Part shown: positions 16,804-26,120 of the stretch, piece after piece
Numbering within the stretch: the first letter of the stretch is position 1
How the letters are laid out: each line of letters starts with the position of its first letter
From: Spirosoma luteum DSM 19990
GTDB taxonomy: Bacteria > Bacteroidota > Bacteroidia > Cytophagales > Spirosomataceae
Direction: 5' to 3'
DNA length: 59,962 nucleotides
Assembly (NCBI RefSeq): GCF_000374065.1
Contig: NZ_KB893271.1
Location: 1-59,962, forward strand
The notes under the pieces: model-generated
Database searches by the model: none
What the model was told of the DNA's origin: nothing
What the model saw: only the letters and a program-made list of their open reading frames with translations
Made by a program: the position numbers and the translations under genes

Positions 16804-18288
16804 ATGACTTACCTTACGACCAAAAATTACCCCCATCCAGAAGTACTTGATTACCCGGAAAAAGCACTGTTCTTCGGTACCGGTGTGTTACTTCGTGGAT
16901 TGCCACTCTTTTTTATCGAAAAAGCCAACCGGCAGGGCGTTTTCCGTGGCCGGGTAGTGGTGGTAAAGTCCACGACGCGGGGCGACACGACGGATTTCGA
17001 TAGGCAGGAAAACTGCTTCACCACGCTGGTTCGGGGTATCGAAAACGGGCGGGAGGTCAACGAAGTATCCATCAACTGTGCCATCAGCCGGGTACTGACG
17101 GCATCGACCGCTTGGGCACAGGTGTTGGCGGTAGCCGAAAGTCCGGCGTTGAGTCTGGTCGTTTCCAATACCACGGAAGTAGGTATTCAATACGTCGAAG
17201 AATCCATCTTCGCTACGCCACCCGCGTCATTTCCGGCTAAATTGCTGGCCGTTTTGCATAAGCGGTACGAGACTTTTAGTGGTGACCCGGAGAAAGGGCT
17301 GGTTATCGTACCCACCGAACTCATCTCCGAAAATGGGGATAAACTGCGGGCTATTGTGCAGCAACTGGCCCTATTCAATAACCTCAGTGCATCCTTTATC
17401 ATCTGGCTCAACGAAGCCAATGATTTTTGTAATTCGCTGGTCGACCGGATTGTACCCGGGCTGGTTACGGGTGCGTTGAAAACAAGTATGGAAGCCGAGT
17501 TGGGTTACCAGGATGATTTAATGATCATGGCTGAACCGTACCGCTTGTGGGCCATTGAAGGCAACGAACGGGTCAGGCAGAAACTGACGTTTGCAGCGGC
17601 CGATGCCGGGGTTAAAATTGAGCCATCCATCACGAAATTCAAGGAGCTTAAACTGCGGCTACTCAATGCCCCCCACACGTTATGTTGCTCCATTGCCCAT
17701 TTGATGGGGTTCGTTACGGTGAAAGAAGCCATGAAGAATGTGGAGTTCCTGGCCTTCATGCGAGGGGTTATGTTCGATGAAATTAGTCCCTGTCTGGGTG
17801 AATCCATTGAACAAGATGAGATTCATGCCTTTGCCAATGCCGTGCTGGATCGCTTCCGAAACGAGAATCTGGATCACAAATGGCTGTCCATCAGTATGAA
17901 CTACACCGCGAAAATGGCCATGCGCTGTGTGGGGCTGCTTGAAAAATGGTACCAGCAGCATTCTACCGTTCCGGCACACATGGCCTTTGCGTTTGCCAGT
18001 TATCTGTATTTCATGCGGGTTCATAAAACGGACGATGGCTCGTACGCCGGGTTTACCAACGGGGCTTCCTATTCCCCCAACGACCCGGATGCCAACGTGT
18101 TGGCGTCGGCCTGGGAAACGGCTGCCAATAGTGATGAACTCACTCGTATGGTGTTAACGAACAGCGATTTATGGTCCGTAGACTTAAGTGCCCTACCTGG
18201 TTTTTCGGGGGCTGTGTCGCAATATCTGAACACTCTGCTGACGTCTGACTCCTTTACGTTACCCGACTTTACTCCGGCTGTTCACTGA
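16804..18288 (+). CDS. uxaB: Tagaturonate reductase (altronate oxidoreductase)
   Basis: A 494-residue NAD-dependent enzyme of the mannitol dehydrogenase family that reduces D-tagaturonate to D-altronate in D-galacturonate breakdown. Visible features: FFGTGVLLRGLP cofactor loop near residue 25, VVSNTTEVGIQY, IVPTELISENGDKL, the catalytic-region WLNEANDFCNSLVDRIVPG and LLNAPHTLCCSIAHLMGF. The length fits UxaB. ATG 16804 is preferred over TTG 16801. The rest of the galacturonate path (uxaA, uxaC, kdgK) is not in the window. The neighbouring mutarotase fits use of pectin-type sugars. Confidence 0.92.
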   Translation: MTYLTTKNYPHPEVLDYPEKALFFGTGVLLRGLPLFFIEKANRQGVFRGRVVVVKSTTRGDTTDFDRQENCFTTLVRGIENGREVNEVSINCAISRVLTASTAWAQVLAVAESPALSLVVSNTTEVGIQYVEESIFATPPASFPAKLLAVLHKRYETFSGDPEKGLVIVPTELISENGDKLRAIVQQLALFNNLSASFIIWLNEANDFCNSLVDRIVPGLVTGALKTSMEAELGYQDDLMIMAEPYRLWAIEGNERVRQKLTFAAADAGVKIEPSITKFKELKLRLLNAPHTLCCSIAHLMGFVTVKEAMKNVEFLAFMRGVMFDEISPCLGESIEQDEIHAFANAVLDRFRNENLDHKWLSISMNYTAKMAMRCVGLLEKWYQQHSTVPAHMAFAFASYLYFMRVHKTDDGSYAGFTNGASYSPNDPDANVLASAWETAANSDELTRMVLTNSDLWSVDLSALPGFSGAVSQYLNTLLTSDSFTLPDFTPAVH

Positions 18289-18337
18289 AATTCATTCTGC
18301 TGAGGATAATTTTATCAGACCCCGATTAAATCAGGGT

Positions 18338-19450
18338 TCAATGAAGCGTCAGAATCATATACGCGGCCTGATTGGGCTGGCGGGTGCGGGTGCCAATGGT
18401 TGTTGGGACGCGGTCATCATCCGCAATTAACAGAAGCTGGTTGTTGGGCAGTACAGTAAGGTCTTCTGCTTTGTGCCCTATTGTGTGCAGCGGTTTCCCC
18501 TGCGAATCGCGGATGAGGGAAAAGGGTTTACCAGCGTATACATCGCTGAGGGGCGCGGCCCAGATAAAGGTATCCAGCTTGTTGTCGACTTCCTGCGAGG
18601 TAAGCATCCAGACGAGCTGACGGGCGGGGTCGTATTCCAGGCTGGACAAACCCAGCGGTTGTGGTAATGTGGTATCGGCTTTGGCAATCACGAAGTCGTT
18701 GATAACCTTCCAGTCATTCTCAAGCCGCATTCGTTCGCCATCACCCGTTTTATCAACCCGATATGAAACGCTCACTATCTGCGCCTGGTAGCTGAAATCC
18801 TTGTAATCTTTGCCCACCTCCCGAATTCCGAACAGTAACTGACGATCGGTAGCAGCCAGCCCTTCCACCTTGAAATACGGCATCCCGCCCGGAAATTCAT
18901 TGTTCGCTAGTACTTTGGCAAGCTGTTGCCGATACCCCATCGAGGTTCGGCTGGTATCGTCGGGAGCCAGTACGTGCGGGTGTTGCTCATCGCCGGTGCG
19001 CCAGTACAGAATCGTGTTGTATCCGTCCCAGTCGCTGCTTCCGGGCTTTACCCGGTCGAAGGCGGTAGTGAGTAATACAAAACGCCGGTCGGGCGTCTGG
19101 GCAAAATCCTCGTACTTATGAGCTGCCGAAAAAACGGGCTGCGTCAGATAGGACGGGGGCTTTGTCGAGCCGCCCAGCGCAGTAGATGGCTTCATGAACA
19201 CCGGACTCAACCCATCGGGCATGTCTTTATCATTGGCAATAAGGATATTTTTACCATCGAATGCCACCGCCGACGCTTCACACCAGACGGTCTGCCCATT
19301 CAGGCTCGTGCCCGGTGTAAAGCAATCGAGAAATCCTGCTTCTGTGAGGGTAGCAGTGGGCAGTGTTTTCGTAGCAGGAAGTTTCGCTGTTTTGCAACCA
19401 AAAAACAGCAACAGACTAGTTACCGTAACAAGCGATAATCGGCAGTACAT
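18338..19450 (-). CDS. Putative lipoprotein, DUF3616-like beta-propeller
   Basis: A 370-residue protein with a lipoprotein signal (lipobox LLFFGC, Cys19). The body shows propeller-like strands such as VAFDGKNILIANDKD, FKVEGLAATDRQLLFGIREVG, LGLSSLEYDPARQLVWMLTS and KAEDLTVLPNNQLLLIADDD. The EGLA and EDLT segments resemble DUF3616 or esterase-like phytase-type propellers. No enzymatic motif could be assigned. It is convergent with uxaB and separated by about 110 bp from the S9 peptidase upstream, so it may be the second gene of that transcript. Confidence 0.6.
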   Translation of the reverse strand: MYCRLSLVTVTSLLLFFGCKTAKLPATKTLPTATLTEAGFLDCFTPGTSLNGQTVWCEASAVAFDGKNILIANDKDMPDGLSPVFMKPSTALGGSTKPPSYLTQPVFSAAHKYEDFAQTPDRRFVLLTTAFDRVKPGSSDWDGYNTILYWRTGDEQHPHVLAPDDTSRTSMGYRQQLAKVLANNEFPGGMPYFKVEGLAATDRQLLFGIREVGKDYKDFSYQAQIVSVSYRVDKTGDGERMRLENDWKVINDFVIAKADTTLPQPLGLSSLEYDPARQLVWMLTSQEVDNKLDTFIWAAPLSDVYAGKPFSLIRDSQGKPLHTIGHKAEDLTVLPNNQLLLIADDDRVPTTIGTRTRQPNQAAYMILTLH

Positions 19451-19557
19451 AGTTGTTCAGATTTGAAAGGCCCTAAGAGAAAAGGGGCAAGATACATACT
19501 AGCTGTATTGCGCCTTTTCTCTTTGGGCATACTATCTTCTTTCTATTTAGTTATCGG

Positions 19558-22527
19558 CTATTTGTCCGATACGCCATACTTCATTTCGCCCCGGTCTTTC
19601 TCCACGGCGGAGCGGCCATCTTTCATCCAGACGGGTTCCGGTGCATCCTTGAGGTAATAATCAAAGAACTGGTACATACGAATGCTCAGGTCTTTGGCAT
19701 TGTGCCGCCCGGTCAGGTTGTGGGCTTCGCCGTTGTATACCACCATCCAAACGGGTTTATTCAACCGGCGCAATCCCGTAAACAGCTCGATTCCCTGCTG
19801 ATGCGGCACAGCCCCGTCGGCATCGTTACTCATGATGAGCAGCGGGGTTTCTACCCGGTCCGCGTAGAAAAGGGGTGAATTTTCGATGTAATTCATCGGC
19901 TTCTCCCAGAGCGTACCCCCAATCCGACTCTGTGTTTTTTCGTACTGAAACTGGCGTACCATGCCCGTTTCGCCCCGGATGCCGCCGTAGGCCGAGGTCA
20001 TATTGGCCACGGGTGCACCTGCTTCGGCCGCCCGGAACAAATTGGTACGGGTAATGATAAACGCTGTCTGGTAACCGCCCCAGCTTTGGCCCTGAATGCC
20101 CAGTCGGTTACGGTCAACAAACCCCCGGTCCAGCAGGCTCAGTACGCCCGGAACAATACAGTCGTACGCATCTGGTCCCGGCTGCCCAACGGTGTAGACG
20201 ATGTCGGGTACGAAAACCAGGTAGCCATTCGATACACAGTAGGGAATATTAATCGTGGAGCGACTGGGAGCCGGTGCCCGGTAGTCATTCAGAGTCTCTA
20301 CGTTGCGCTCGTAGAAGTACGTCAGCATTGGATACTTCTTTGTGGGGTCGAAACCTTCGGGTTTGTACAGCAGCCCCTCCAGTTTGGTACCGTTGGTGCC
20401 CGTCCATTTTACCAGCTCTACGCTCCCCCAGCGAATGCTATCCTGTTGTGGATTAGCTTTGGTGAGTTGTTTTGGATTGGCCAGGGTAGTGTCTGTAATA
20501 AACAGGTTGATTGGTTCCTGAAAATTACCCCGGTAAAAAGTCATGGTCGGGGCGTTTTTCGCTTTGCTCAACCCGGAGTACCGGTGGTTGCTCTGCTTCA
20601 GAACCGTGGGAGCCAGTGCCGAACGCCCATTCGTGCTTTTTAAGATTCCGGTCGATTTGTCACTCTCCCAGATTCCGGTCAGGAATAGTGCGGCTTTGGG
20701 GTCAATGGCTTTCTCGGTGCTCAGACGGCCGCGGGTGTTGTCGTCGTCCAGTTCCGCGCGACGGAGCCGGACGTTATTTTTACGGCCCCAGCCAGCGGTC
20801 AGGTTAACGGGTTTCTCTTTGCCGGTGGGGTCAATCTGCCAGATGTCGTAGCGGTCATAAATCCAGACGTAACGGTCGCCGGTGGTCCAGCCCGCTGAGC
20901 CATAGGAGCCGGGAAGGCTGGGCGTATCGTGTTCTTCATCGAAAAACTTACTGGGTAGGCCACGGGTCAGGTCAATATGTTTGCCAGCGGCCACATCCCA
21001 CGCCCGCCAGAGTGAATCGGCCTCATCGAACCAGTAAGCATACTGGCCGCCGGGCGATAGTTTCGGCTGCGAGGCCATCACATCACGGGCAATGCGTTTT
21101 TTGTCACCCGTCTGGCTATCAATCAGGTATAAGTCCGTGTGGCCGGGGTCCCAGGATGACTGCACTTGATAGGGCAGGTCGCTCAGGCCCAGCACATAAC
21201 GCGTGGTGACTTCGGGATCAAAGGCAACCGTGGGAATCTCCCGGTTGGCCAGCGGAATGATTTTGCCGGATTTAAGGTCATAAACGGCCAGAAAACCCCG
21301 CTCCTTTTCTTCCTTGAGCCGCTTTTGCTGCATGGGCTGTAGCCGACTGTCGGTCCAGGTCCAGATGTCCATTTTTACCTTCTCATCATCGGGCGTCAGG
21401 GTGTCTTTCGTCGGTTTGGGTGGAATGGGCGAGGTGGAGAAATAAAGTCGGCTGCCATCGTCGGCAAACTTCGGTTCGCGGAACTCATTCACCGACCAGC
21501 CTTTGGGCAGGGCCGCCGTTGTGGTATCGGCAATAATAGTGAACGGAGATTCGGGGGCTGTTGCTTTTGCCCGTTTGCCTTTGGCCGGTGTAACTGGCAA
21601 CCTATTTTTGTAATAGAGCGAAAAGACCTTTACGTCGGACCCGGCACTGTCGGCCGATGCCATCCAGGCCATTTTTTGCCCTGTTTTGTCGATGGCCAGT
21701 CCTTTGTAAATTTTACGCGTCGAACTGGTATCCACTAAACTTACCTGGCCATTCTCCGTATTGAACAGAAATACTCCCGGAATGGCGTTCGTACCCGCTT
21801 TCAGCGAATCGTTGGCTGATTCCCGGCTGTAAAAAACGGCTTTCCCATTGTCGGACATCACCATATTTGACACGTACCGGACCGTTTTTCGGGTGCCATC
21901 GGCCAGATTCAGCAGTGTCATATTATCACCCTTTATTTTCTTTATCGGCCCCTTCCGGGTGGCTACCGTTGTGGTCGAAACGGCGGGCGTTGGGGTAAGG
22001 GTGTCACTCTTTGACTGAGCCGGTGTTTTGGCCGCTCCCTTCTCTTTTTCGTCCTGACTTGTCTGAAGCACAGCCAGCCAGGAACCAGCCTCTTTCCCAA
22101 ACGAAAACGACTTCACATTAGGAAGTTTCGTCGTTTTGCCGGTTGCCAGATTGAGGGCCAGCATGCTATCTTTCGGCATCTCGTCGGGCTTCTTCTTTTT
22201 GAGTTTAGCCTTCCGGGTGTCGGCAAGCGGTACTTTTAGACGCATCACCAGAAATTTACTGTCGGGCGTAAACTGCGCCATGTAGCCGCGCTGAAAAACG
22301 TAGCGCGTTGGGGTGCCGGTCGGACTGTTACTGACCACTTCCAGGCGGCCATCGCCTTCCTGCGGGTCAACCTGATAGGCCACCCAGCGGCCATCGTCGG
22401 AGATTTTTTCGGACCGTACCGCTTGCCAGCGGTCGTAATCGGATGCATTGAGCGGTCGTTTCTGAGTTTGCGCGAAAAGCGACGTTGAAACAAGCAGCGC
22501 GAGGAGAAATGGATACAAACGAGTCAT
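19558..22527 (-). CDS. Exported S9 family (prolyl oligopeptidase-type) serine peptidase
   Basis: A 989-residue secreted peptidase with a signal peptide (MTRLYPFLLALLVSTSLFA). The N-terminal two thirds form a WD40/PD40-type propeller. The C-terminal alpha/beta-hydrolase domain carries the catalytic triad: Ser815 in GIQGQSWGGYQ, Asp in MSNDADGAVP (about 902-904) and His936 in NGEAHNLTG. Such enzymes release dipeptides or acylated amino acids from peptides in the periplasm. Low-complexity linkers (AAKTPAQSKSDTLTPTP near residue 165) are unusual. The longer-than-usual length comes from insertions in the propeller. Confidence 0.93.
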   Translation of the reverse strand: MTRLYPFLLALLVSTSLFAQTQKRPLNASDYDRWQAVRSEKISDDGRWVAYQVDPQEGDGRLEVVSNSPTGTPTRYVFQRGYMAQFTPDSKFLVMRLKVPLADTRKAKLKKKKPDEMPKDSMLALNLATGKTTKLPNVKSFSFGKEAGSWLAVLQTSQDEKEKGAAKTPAQSKSDTLTPTPAVSTTTVATRKGPIKKIKGDNMTLLNLADGTRKTVRYVSNMVMSDNGKAVFYSRESANDSLKAGTNAIPGVFLFNTENGQVSLVDTSSTRKIYKGLAIDKTGQKMAWMASADSAGSDVKVFSLYYKNRLPVTPAKGKRAKATAPESPFTIIADTTTAALPKGWSVNEFREPKFADDGSRLYFSTSPIPPKPTKDTLTPDDEKVKMDIWTWTDSRLQPMQQKRLKEEKERGFLAVYDLKSGKIIPLANREIPTVAFDPEVTTRYVLGLSDLPYQVQSSWDPGHTDLYLIDSQTGDKKRIARDVMASQPKLSPGGQYAYWFDEADSLWRAWDVAAGKHIDLTRGLPSKFFDEEHDTPSLPGSYGSAGWTTGDRYVWIYDRYDIWQIDPTGKEKPVNLTAGWGRKNNVRLRRAELDDDNTRGRLSTEKAIDPKAALFLTGIWESDKSTGILKSTNGRSALAPTVLKQSNHRYSGLSKAKNAPTMTFYRGNFQEPINLFITDTTLANPKQLTKANPQQDSIRWGSVELVKWTGTNGTKLEGLLYKPEGFDPTKKYPMLTYFYERNVETLNDYRAPAPSRSTINIPYCVSNGYLVFVPDIVYTVGQPGPDAYDCIVPGVLSLLDRGFVDRNRLGIQGQSWGGYQTAFIITRTNLFRAAEAGAPVANMTSAYGGIRGETGMVRQFQYEKTQSRIGGTLWEKPMNYIENSPLFYADRVETPLLIMSNDADGAVPHQQGIELFTGLRRLNKPVWMVVYNGEAHNLTGRHNAKDLSIRMYQFFDYYLKDAPEPVWMKDGRSAVEKDRGEMKYGVSDK

Positions 22528-22762
22528 TGATGAGTGAGATTGAGACTTACCAAACCACTAAATTACTCATCAAATCTCAATACTGACTGTAAATTCACCG
22601 CTATTCTGTTGAAGTAACTCTATTTCACCGTAGTTTATGCTAGGAAAAGCCTGAAAGGCCGATTTTTAAGGTAGCTTCTCACTACTACGCCTTTTATGTT
22701 CCAGCCACACACCCAGGTTATAAAATTAGTTTGTGGAGTAGGCAAAACAAGCCGTCAGGTGG

Positions 22763-23680
22763 CTAGTATACGGCTACTTCTTCGGTTACAAGTTCCCGAT
22801 TGATGCCAGCCCCGGCCGCTACGCCATTCGCACTGGCAACCGCTAACTGACGCATGGGCGAACTGTTGTCGCCAGCGGCAAACAGGCCCGGCACATTGGT
22901 TTGGCCCACGATCGTAACTTGAATTAACCCGGTTGAGGTAAGTGTGCAGCCTAGCTGCTGGGCCAGGTCGGAGTGCTGCCGAAAAGGCACCGGAGCAAAC
23001 AGGGCCGTCAGGTCGACCTGGCTGCCATCCTGCAACATAACGGCGTTCATCAAGCCCTGCTCGTGCTTAATCTGCGCAATCGGTGTCTCTATAATGGGCA
23101 CGTTGAGCCGGCTTATCGTGCCGCGTTGGTCATCGGTCAGTGTAGCGCTACCATTAGTGAACAGGGTGAGGTTTTGACTCCAGTGATGGATTAAGCCCAC
23201 GTAATCAGCTGTATGTTCGCCGGTTATCAGTACACCCAACGGCTGGTTGCGCACCTCGTATCCATGACAGTAAGGACAATGCAACACCGAAACTCCCCAG
23301 CTTTCGGCAAATCCATCGATAGGGGACATAATGTCCTCCAGACCGGTGGCTAGCAAAACTTTACGAGCCTTGATACGAGTCTGGCTGTCGGTGGTCAGGG
23401 CGAAGCCGTCGGCATTTTTCGATAACGTAGTAACCCGGCCGTTCAGGTACTGGACTGTTGGGTAGGCGAGGGCCTGCTCCCGGGCAAGGCTGGTTAGCTG
23501 AGCCGGTGTTTCGCCGTCACGCGTCATAAAACTGTGCGAGTGAGGGGTTTGACGATTGCAGGGCTTGCCGCTATCGACTACCAGCACCCTGCGTAATGAC
23601 CGGCCTAATACCAGGGCGGCACTCAGCCCAGCCACACTGCCACCTACAATTACGACATCATACTCTGTTTGTGTATCCAT
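22763..23680 (-). CDS. NAD(P)/FAD-dependent oxidoreductase, thioredoxin reductase-like
   Basis: A 305-residue flavoprotein. FAD-binding VVIVGGSVAGLSAALVLGR starts at residue 9, the redox pair is in LHCPYCHGYE (CxxC, about residues 135-138) and the FAD-end motif is GLFAAGDNSSPMRQ. The NADPH-site segment is reduced (GVLITGEHTADY), as in small TrxR-like proteins often found with antibiotic or stress regulators. It probably acts in cytoplasmic thiol or small-molecule redox chemistry; the partner is unknown. A perfect 22-bp palindrome lies 19 bases before its start and likely controls it. Confidence 0.88.
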   Translation of the reverse strand: MDTQTEYDVVIVGGSVAGLSAALVLGRSLRRVLVVDSGKPCNRQTPHSHSFMTRDGETPAQLTSLAREQALAYPTVQYLNGRVTTLSKNADGFALTTDSQTRIKARKVLLATGLEDIMSPIDGFAESWGVSVLHCPYCHGYEVRNQPLGVLITGEHTADYVGLIHHWSQNLTLFTNGSATLTDDQRGTISRLNVPIIETPIAQIKHEQGLMNAVMLQDGSQVDLTALFAPVPFRQHSDLAQQLGCTLTSTGLIQVTIVGQTNVPGLFAAGDNSSPMRQLAVASANGVAAGAGINRELVTEEVAVY

Positions 23681-23699
23681 CTAAACCAGTTAAAATAAA

Positions 23700-23746
23700 A
23701 TGCGGGGGTTATATATGCAACATAGTTGCATATATAACCCCCGCAT
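23700..23746. promoter_or_regulatory. Perfect 22-bp palindrome before the flavoprotein gene
   Basis: Two exact 22-base arms (23700-23721 and 23725-23746) flank the loop ATA. The inner part, ATATGCAAC-ATA-GTTGCATAT, has the look of a dimeric repressor operator (MarR-like in style); the outer part is a G/C-rich block. On the minus strand a T-rich stretch follows, so it could also end transcription from the SRPBCC gene. Operator and terminator roles are both inferences. Confidence 0.75.
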
Positions 23747-23793
23747 GCTGGAAAGGTTCCGCAAAACGGTATGACTCTGGTACATACAAAAGC

Positions 23794-24327
23794 TTACTCA
23801 GCTTCTGCTACTTTTTTGAGTGCCTCCAGCCAGCGGTCGGTAGCCTCATCCAAGTTTTTTTGTAAAACAGAGCCTAATACGCTTACTAGCCAGCCTTCCA
23901 TGCTTTCTTCGACCCGCACTTCGGTCGTGCCATCGGTGAGGGGGTTGAAATGCCAGTTGTGAACCGCAAAAGCACCAAAAGCTTCACCCGACCAACCTAG
24001 GGCTTCCGGAGGTGTAACCGTGTGTAGTGTCGAATGAATAGCCATACCACTGGTGTTCCAGTCGAAGGTAGAGCCTGCCTGAAGTGGACCGTTTAGCTTA
24101 GCCTTGCTGATATCGGGTTGCCAACCGGCCCACTGGTCAATCTGGCTCATTGCCTGCCACACCCGTTCGGGCGGGGCTGCAATCCGGGTTGTTTTATCCG
24201 TGCTGGCCGGAGCATTGGGATTAAGCCTGGAAGACCCCGGACGTTTGATGAATTTTTCGGCGATGATAACGGCGGTTACGACGGTACCCAGCAGGACAGC
24301 CCCGTATAGTAATGGTTTCTTGTTCAT
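23794..24327 (-). CDS. SRPBCC family protein with N-terminal membrane anchor
   Basis: About 177 residues. A short basic start and one hydrophobic helix (LLYGAVLLGTVVTAVIIA) anchor it. An SRPBCC/START-like domain follows (ATTRIAAPPERVWQAM-type opening: TTRIAAPPERVWQAMSQID, then GSTFDWNTSGMAIHSTLH and RVEESMEGWL), resembling polyketide cyclase/AHSA1-type ligand pockets. The ligand is unknown. ATG 24327 is preferred; ATG 24336 adds three residues. It is on the same strand as the flavoprotein, about 110 bp upstream, with the palindrome between them. Confidence 0.8.
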   Translation of the reverse strand: MNKKPLLYGAVLLGTVVTAVIIAEKFIKRPGSSRLNPNAPASTDKTTRIAAPPERVWQAMSQIDQWAGWQPDISKAKLNGPLQAGSTFDWNTSGMAIHSTLHTVTPPEALGWSGEAFGAFAVHNWHFNPLTDGTTEVRVEESMEGWLVSVLGSVLQKNLDEATDRWLEALKKVAEAE

Positions 24328-24435
24328 GGATTTCAAATTGATTTACAAACAGTTAACTGGTTTTTAAACTTGGCGGTTATCACGATTAAGTTCCGGGTGG
24401 TATAGTAATCGTTCAATCACTTTTGTTTACGCTAG

Positions 24436-25506
24436 TCAGCGTGCGTCGGGCACTGTTACCAGTTCTGCCAACCCTACGCCCGAATCGGCGGCCCCATAAT
24501 ATACCCAGATTTGTCCCGCTTTTGGATGACCCTCCGGCCACTGAATCCAGCCGTTTGAGAAAACTACGTTCGGGAAAAAACCTTCGCGCTCCCAAAGTAA
24601 CTCAGGCGTAAGCAGGGGCAGGGTCGAGCGGTCCAGAACGACCGACGGATCATTCTTATCCAGCAGGGCAAGAGCAAGTGCGTAGGCGTGGGTGGCACTG
24701 GCCCCGTGGTAGCAAACCAGCCAGCCCTCGTCGGTCAGCATTGGCTCCGGCCCGGCCCCAATCTTGGCCCCTTCCCAGGCGTATCGGTCATCCGTCAGTG
24801 CACGACCTCCGAACAGAAAGCGATGCTTTCCCCAGTGGATACCATCTTCCGACTCTGCCAGCCAAACGGATGGTTTGCCAATGTCCGACACCATTGGCCG
24901 GTGCAACAACCAGTATTTGCCGTTAATCTTTTTGGGGAATAAGGCTACGTCTTTGTTCGGTGGCGGTAGTATCATACCCACCCGCTCGACGTTTACAAAA
25001 TCAGTCGTGACGGCCAGCCCGACGCCGGGTCCATGCTCCGACACTGCCGTGTAAGTAATCCAGTATTTACCTTCCAGAAACGTGATCCGGGCATCTTCAA
25101 TACCAAATGATTCATCCATCCGGGCCGGAAACAGGAATGGTTTATCGTCAATAGTGAAGTGAATACCGTCCCGGCTGCGGGCCAAACGAAGGTGGCTCAT
25201 TGACGTTAGGTAGGTGTTGCCTTCAATGGTAACGACGCGCGGATCGTAGGGTTGCGTTGGTTCTGGAAGGTACTGGATGGTGAGGGTTGGTACGCCTTCC
25301 TGGTCCACCAGCAGAGGAATCGCTAACTGCCCCAGCGTTGGGGTTGGGGCTTCGGCTACGCGTATCAATAGAATAACCTCATCGCCAAAAAGACAGGCTG
25401 CCGGATTGAAAGCCCCAAGCACAGTAAAACCGTCGATGGCTGGTTTTACATCGTTCGTTTTCAGAATAGGCTGGTTAACCAGTCGGCGGAGTTGATAATT
25501 TTTCAT
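24436..25506 (-). CDS. Glycoside hydrolase family 130 protein (mannoside phosphorylase-like)
   Basis: A 356-residue five-bladed propeller enzyme of the GH130 type, members of which phosphorolyse beta-1,4- or beta-1,2-mannosides. Family marks include LGAFNPAACLFGDEVILLIRVAEA, the FGIEDARITFLEGKYWITYTAVSEHGPGVGLA region with the catalytic Asp (ED), WLLHRPM, GPEPMLTDEGWLVCYHGAS and the C-terminal WVYYGAADSGVGLAE, each seen as short pieces. It is probably cytoplasmic, since no signal peptide is visible. Whether it is a phosphorylase or hydrolase cannot be settled without a tree. Confidence 0.88.
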   Translation of the reverse strand: MKNYQLRRLVNQPILKTNDVKPAIDGFTVLGAFNPAACLFGDEVILLIRVAEAPTPTLGQLAIPLLVDQEGVPTLTIQYLPEPTQPYDPRVVTIEGNTYLTSMSHLRLARSRDGIHFTIDDKPFLFPARMDESFGIEDARITFLEGKYWITYTAVSEHGPGVGLAVTTDFVNVERVGMILPPPNKDVALFPKKINGKYWLLHRPMVSDIGKPSVWLAESEDGIHWGKHRFLFGGRALTDDRYAWEGAKIGAGPEPMLTDEGWLVCYHGASATHAYALALALLDKNDPSVVLDRSTLPLLTPELLWEREGFFPNVVFSNGWIQWPEGHPKAGQIWVYYGAADSGVGLAELVTVPDAR

Positions 25507-25785
25507 TGTAAAATAAACCCGTGGGGCTGGTGATTTCCTGGTGAGTAATTAGGGTAAGCCCTGTAACGCTGTGTCAACTGCCTGATTGCAAAGGTAAAGA
25601 GAGCAGGGAGCCGATAGGTACGAAAGAAAACAGCCTGATACCGGTATGATCAATGAATAAAATAACCATTAATTTGTTTCGCTTACGTTCACTGGATACC
25701 TATTTCCATTAGTTTTGGCGCAGGCTAAACCTTCCGGGAAATAGCCGAGTTATGACGATCAAACCAATTATACTACCTTTTAGCC

Positions 25786-26046
25786 ATGATTTACCAGCCA
25801 ACGTTTGATCAGGACGAAGACGTGCTGATGCTCAACCCCGATCCGGAAACAGCTTCTATGGACGATGATGAAGATGACTTCGACAACGATGGGGCAGAAT
25901 TCGATGATTTGGGTTCAGGAGCCGCCAGTGGATACGGAGCCGATGATATTGACGACATCGACGAAGAGTTCAAAGACGATGATATCGACGACGACTTAGA
26001 CGACGACATTGTGGATGATTTGGACGATGACGACGACAGTCTATAA
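25786..26046 (+). CDS. Very acidic aspartate-rich small protein
   Basis: 86 residues, of which 34 are Asp and 6 Glu, with a single Lys and no Arg. The first 20 residues are mixed (MIYQPTFDQDEDVLML), then come DDxDD-type repeats with short hydrophobic breaks (DDIDDIDEEF, DDDIDDDLDDDIVDDL). No known domain was recognised. Possible roles are cation or calcium binding or a DNA-mimic or chaperone-like tail; none is shown. It is followed after 74 bases by another small acidic gene, suggesting a bicistronic unit. The reverse-strand Ser-rich frame over the same bases is a shadow. Confidence 0.7.
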   Translation: MIYQPTFDQDEDVLMLNPDPETASMDDDEDDFDNDGAEFDDLGSGAASGYGADDIDDIDEEFKDDDIDDDLDDDIVDDLDDDDDSL

Positions 26047-26120
26047 TATATTCTTTTTCGTGGAGTCAACGGGATCGACCATTAGCTGATTTACTGTACC
26101 CTTTAGCAAAACCACTAATT

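Noticed and set aside
25809..26069. Serine-rich minus-strand ORF opposite the Asp-rich gene
   Set aside because: GAT/GAC repeats read backwards give Ser-rich text. The plus frame has a following acidic gene on the same strand, so the Asp-rich reading is preferred.
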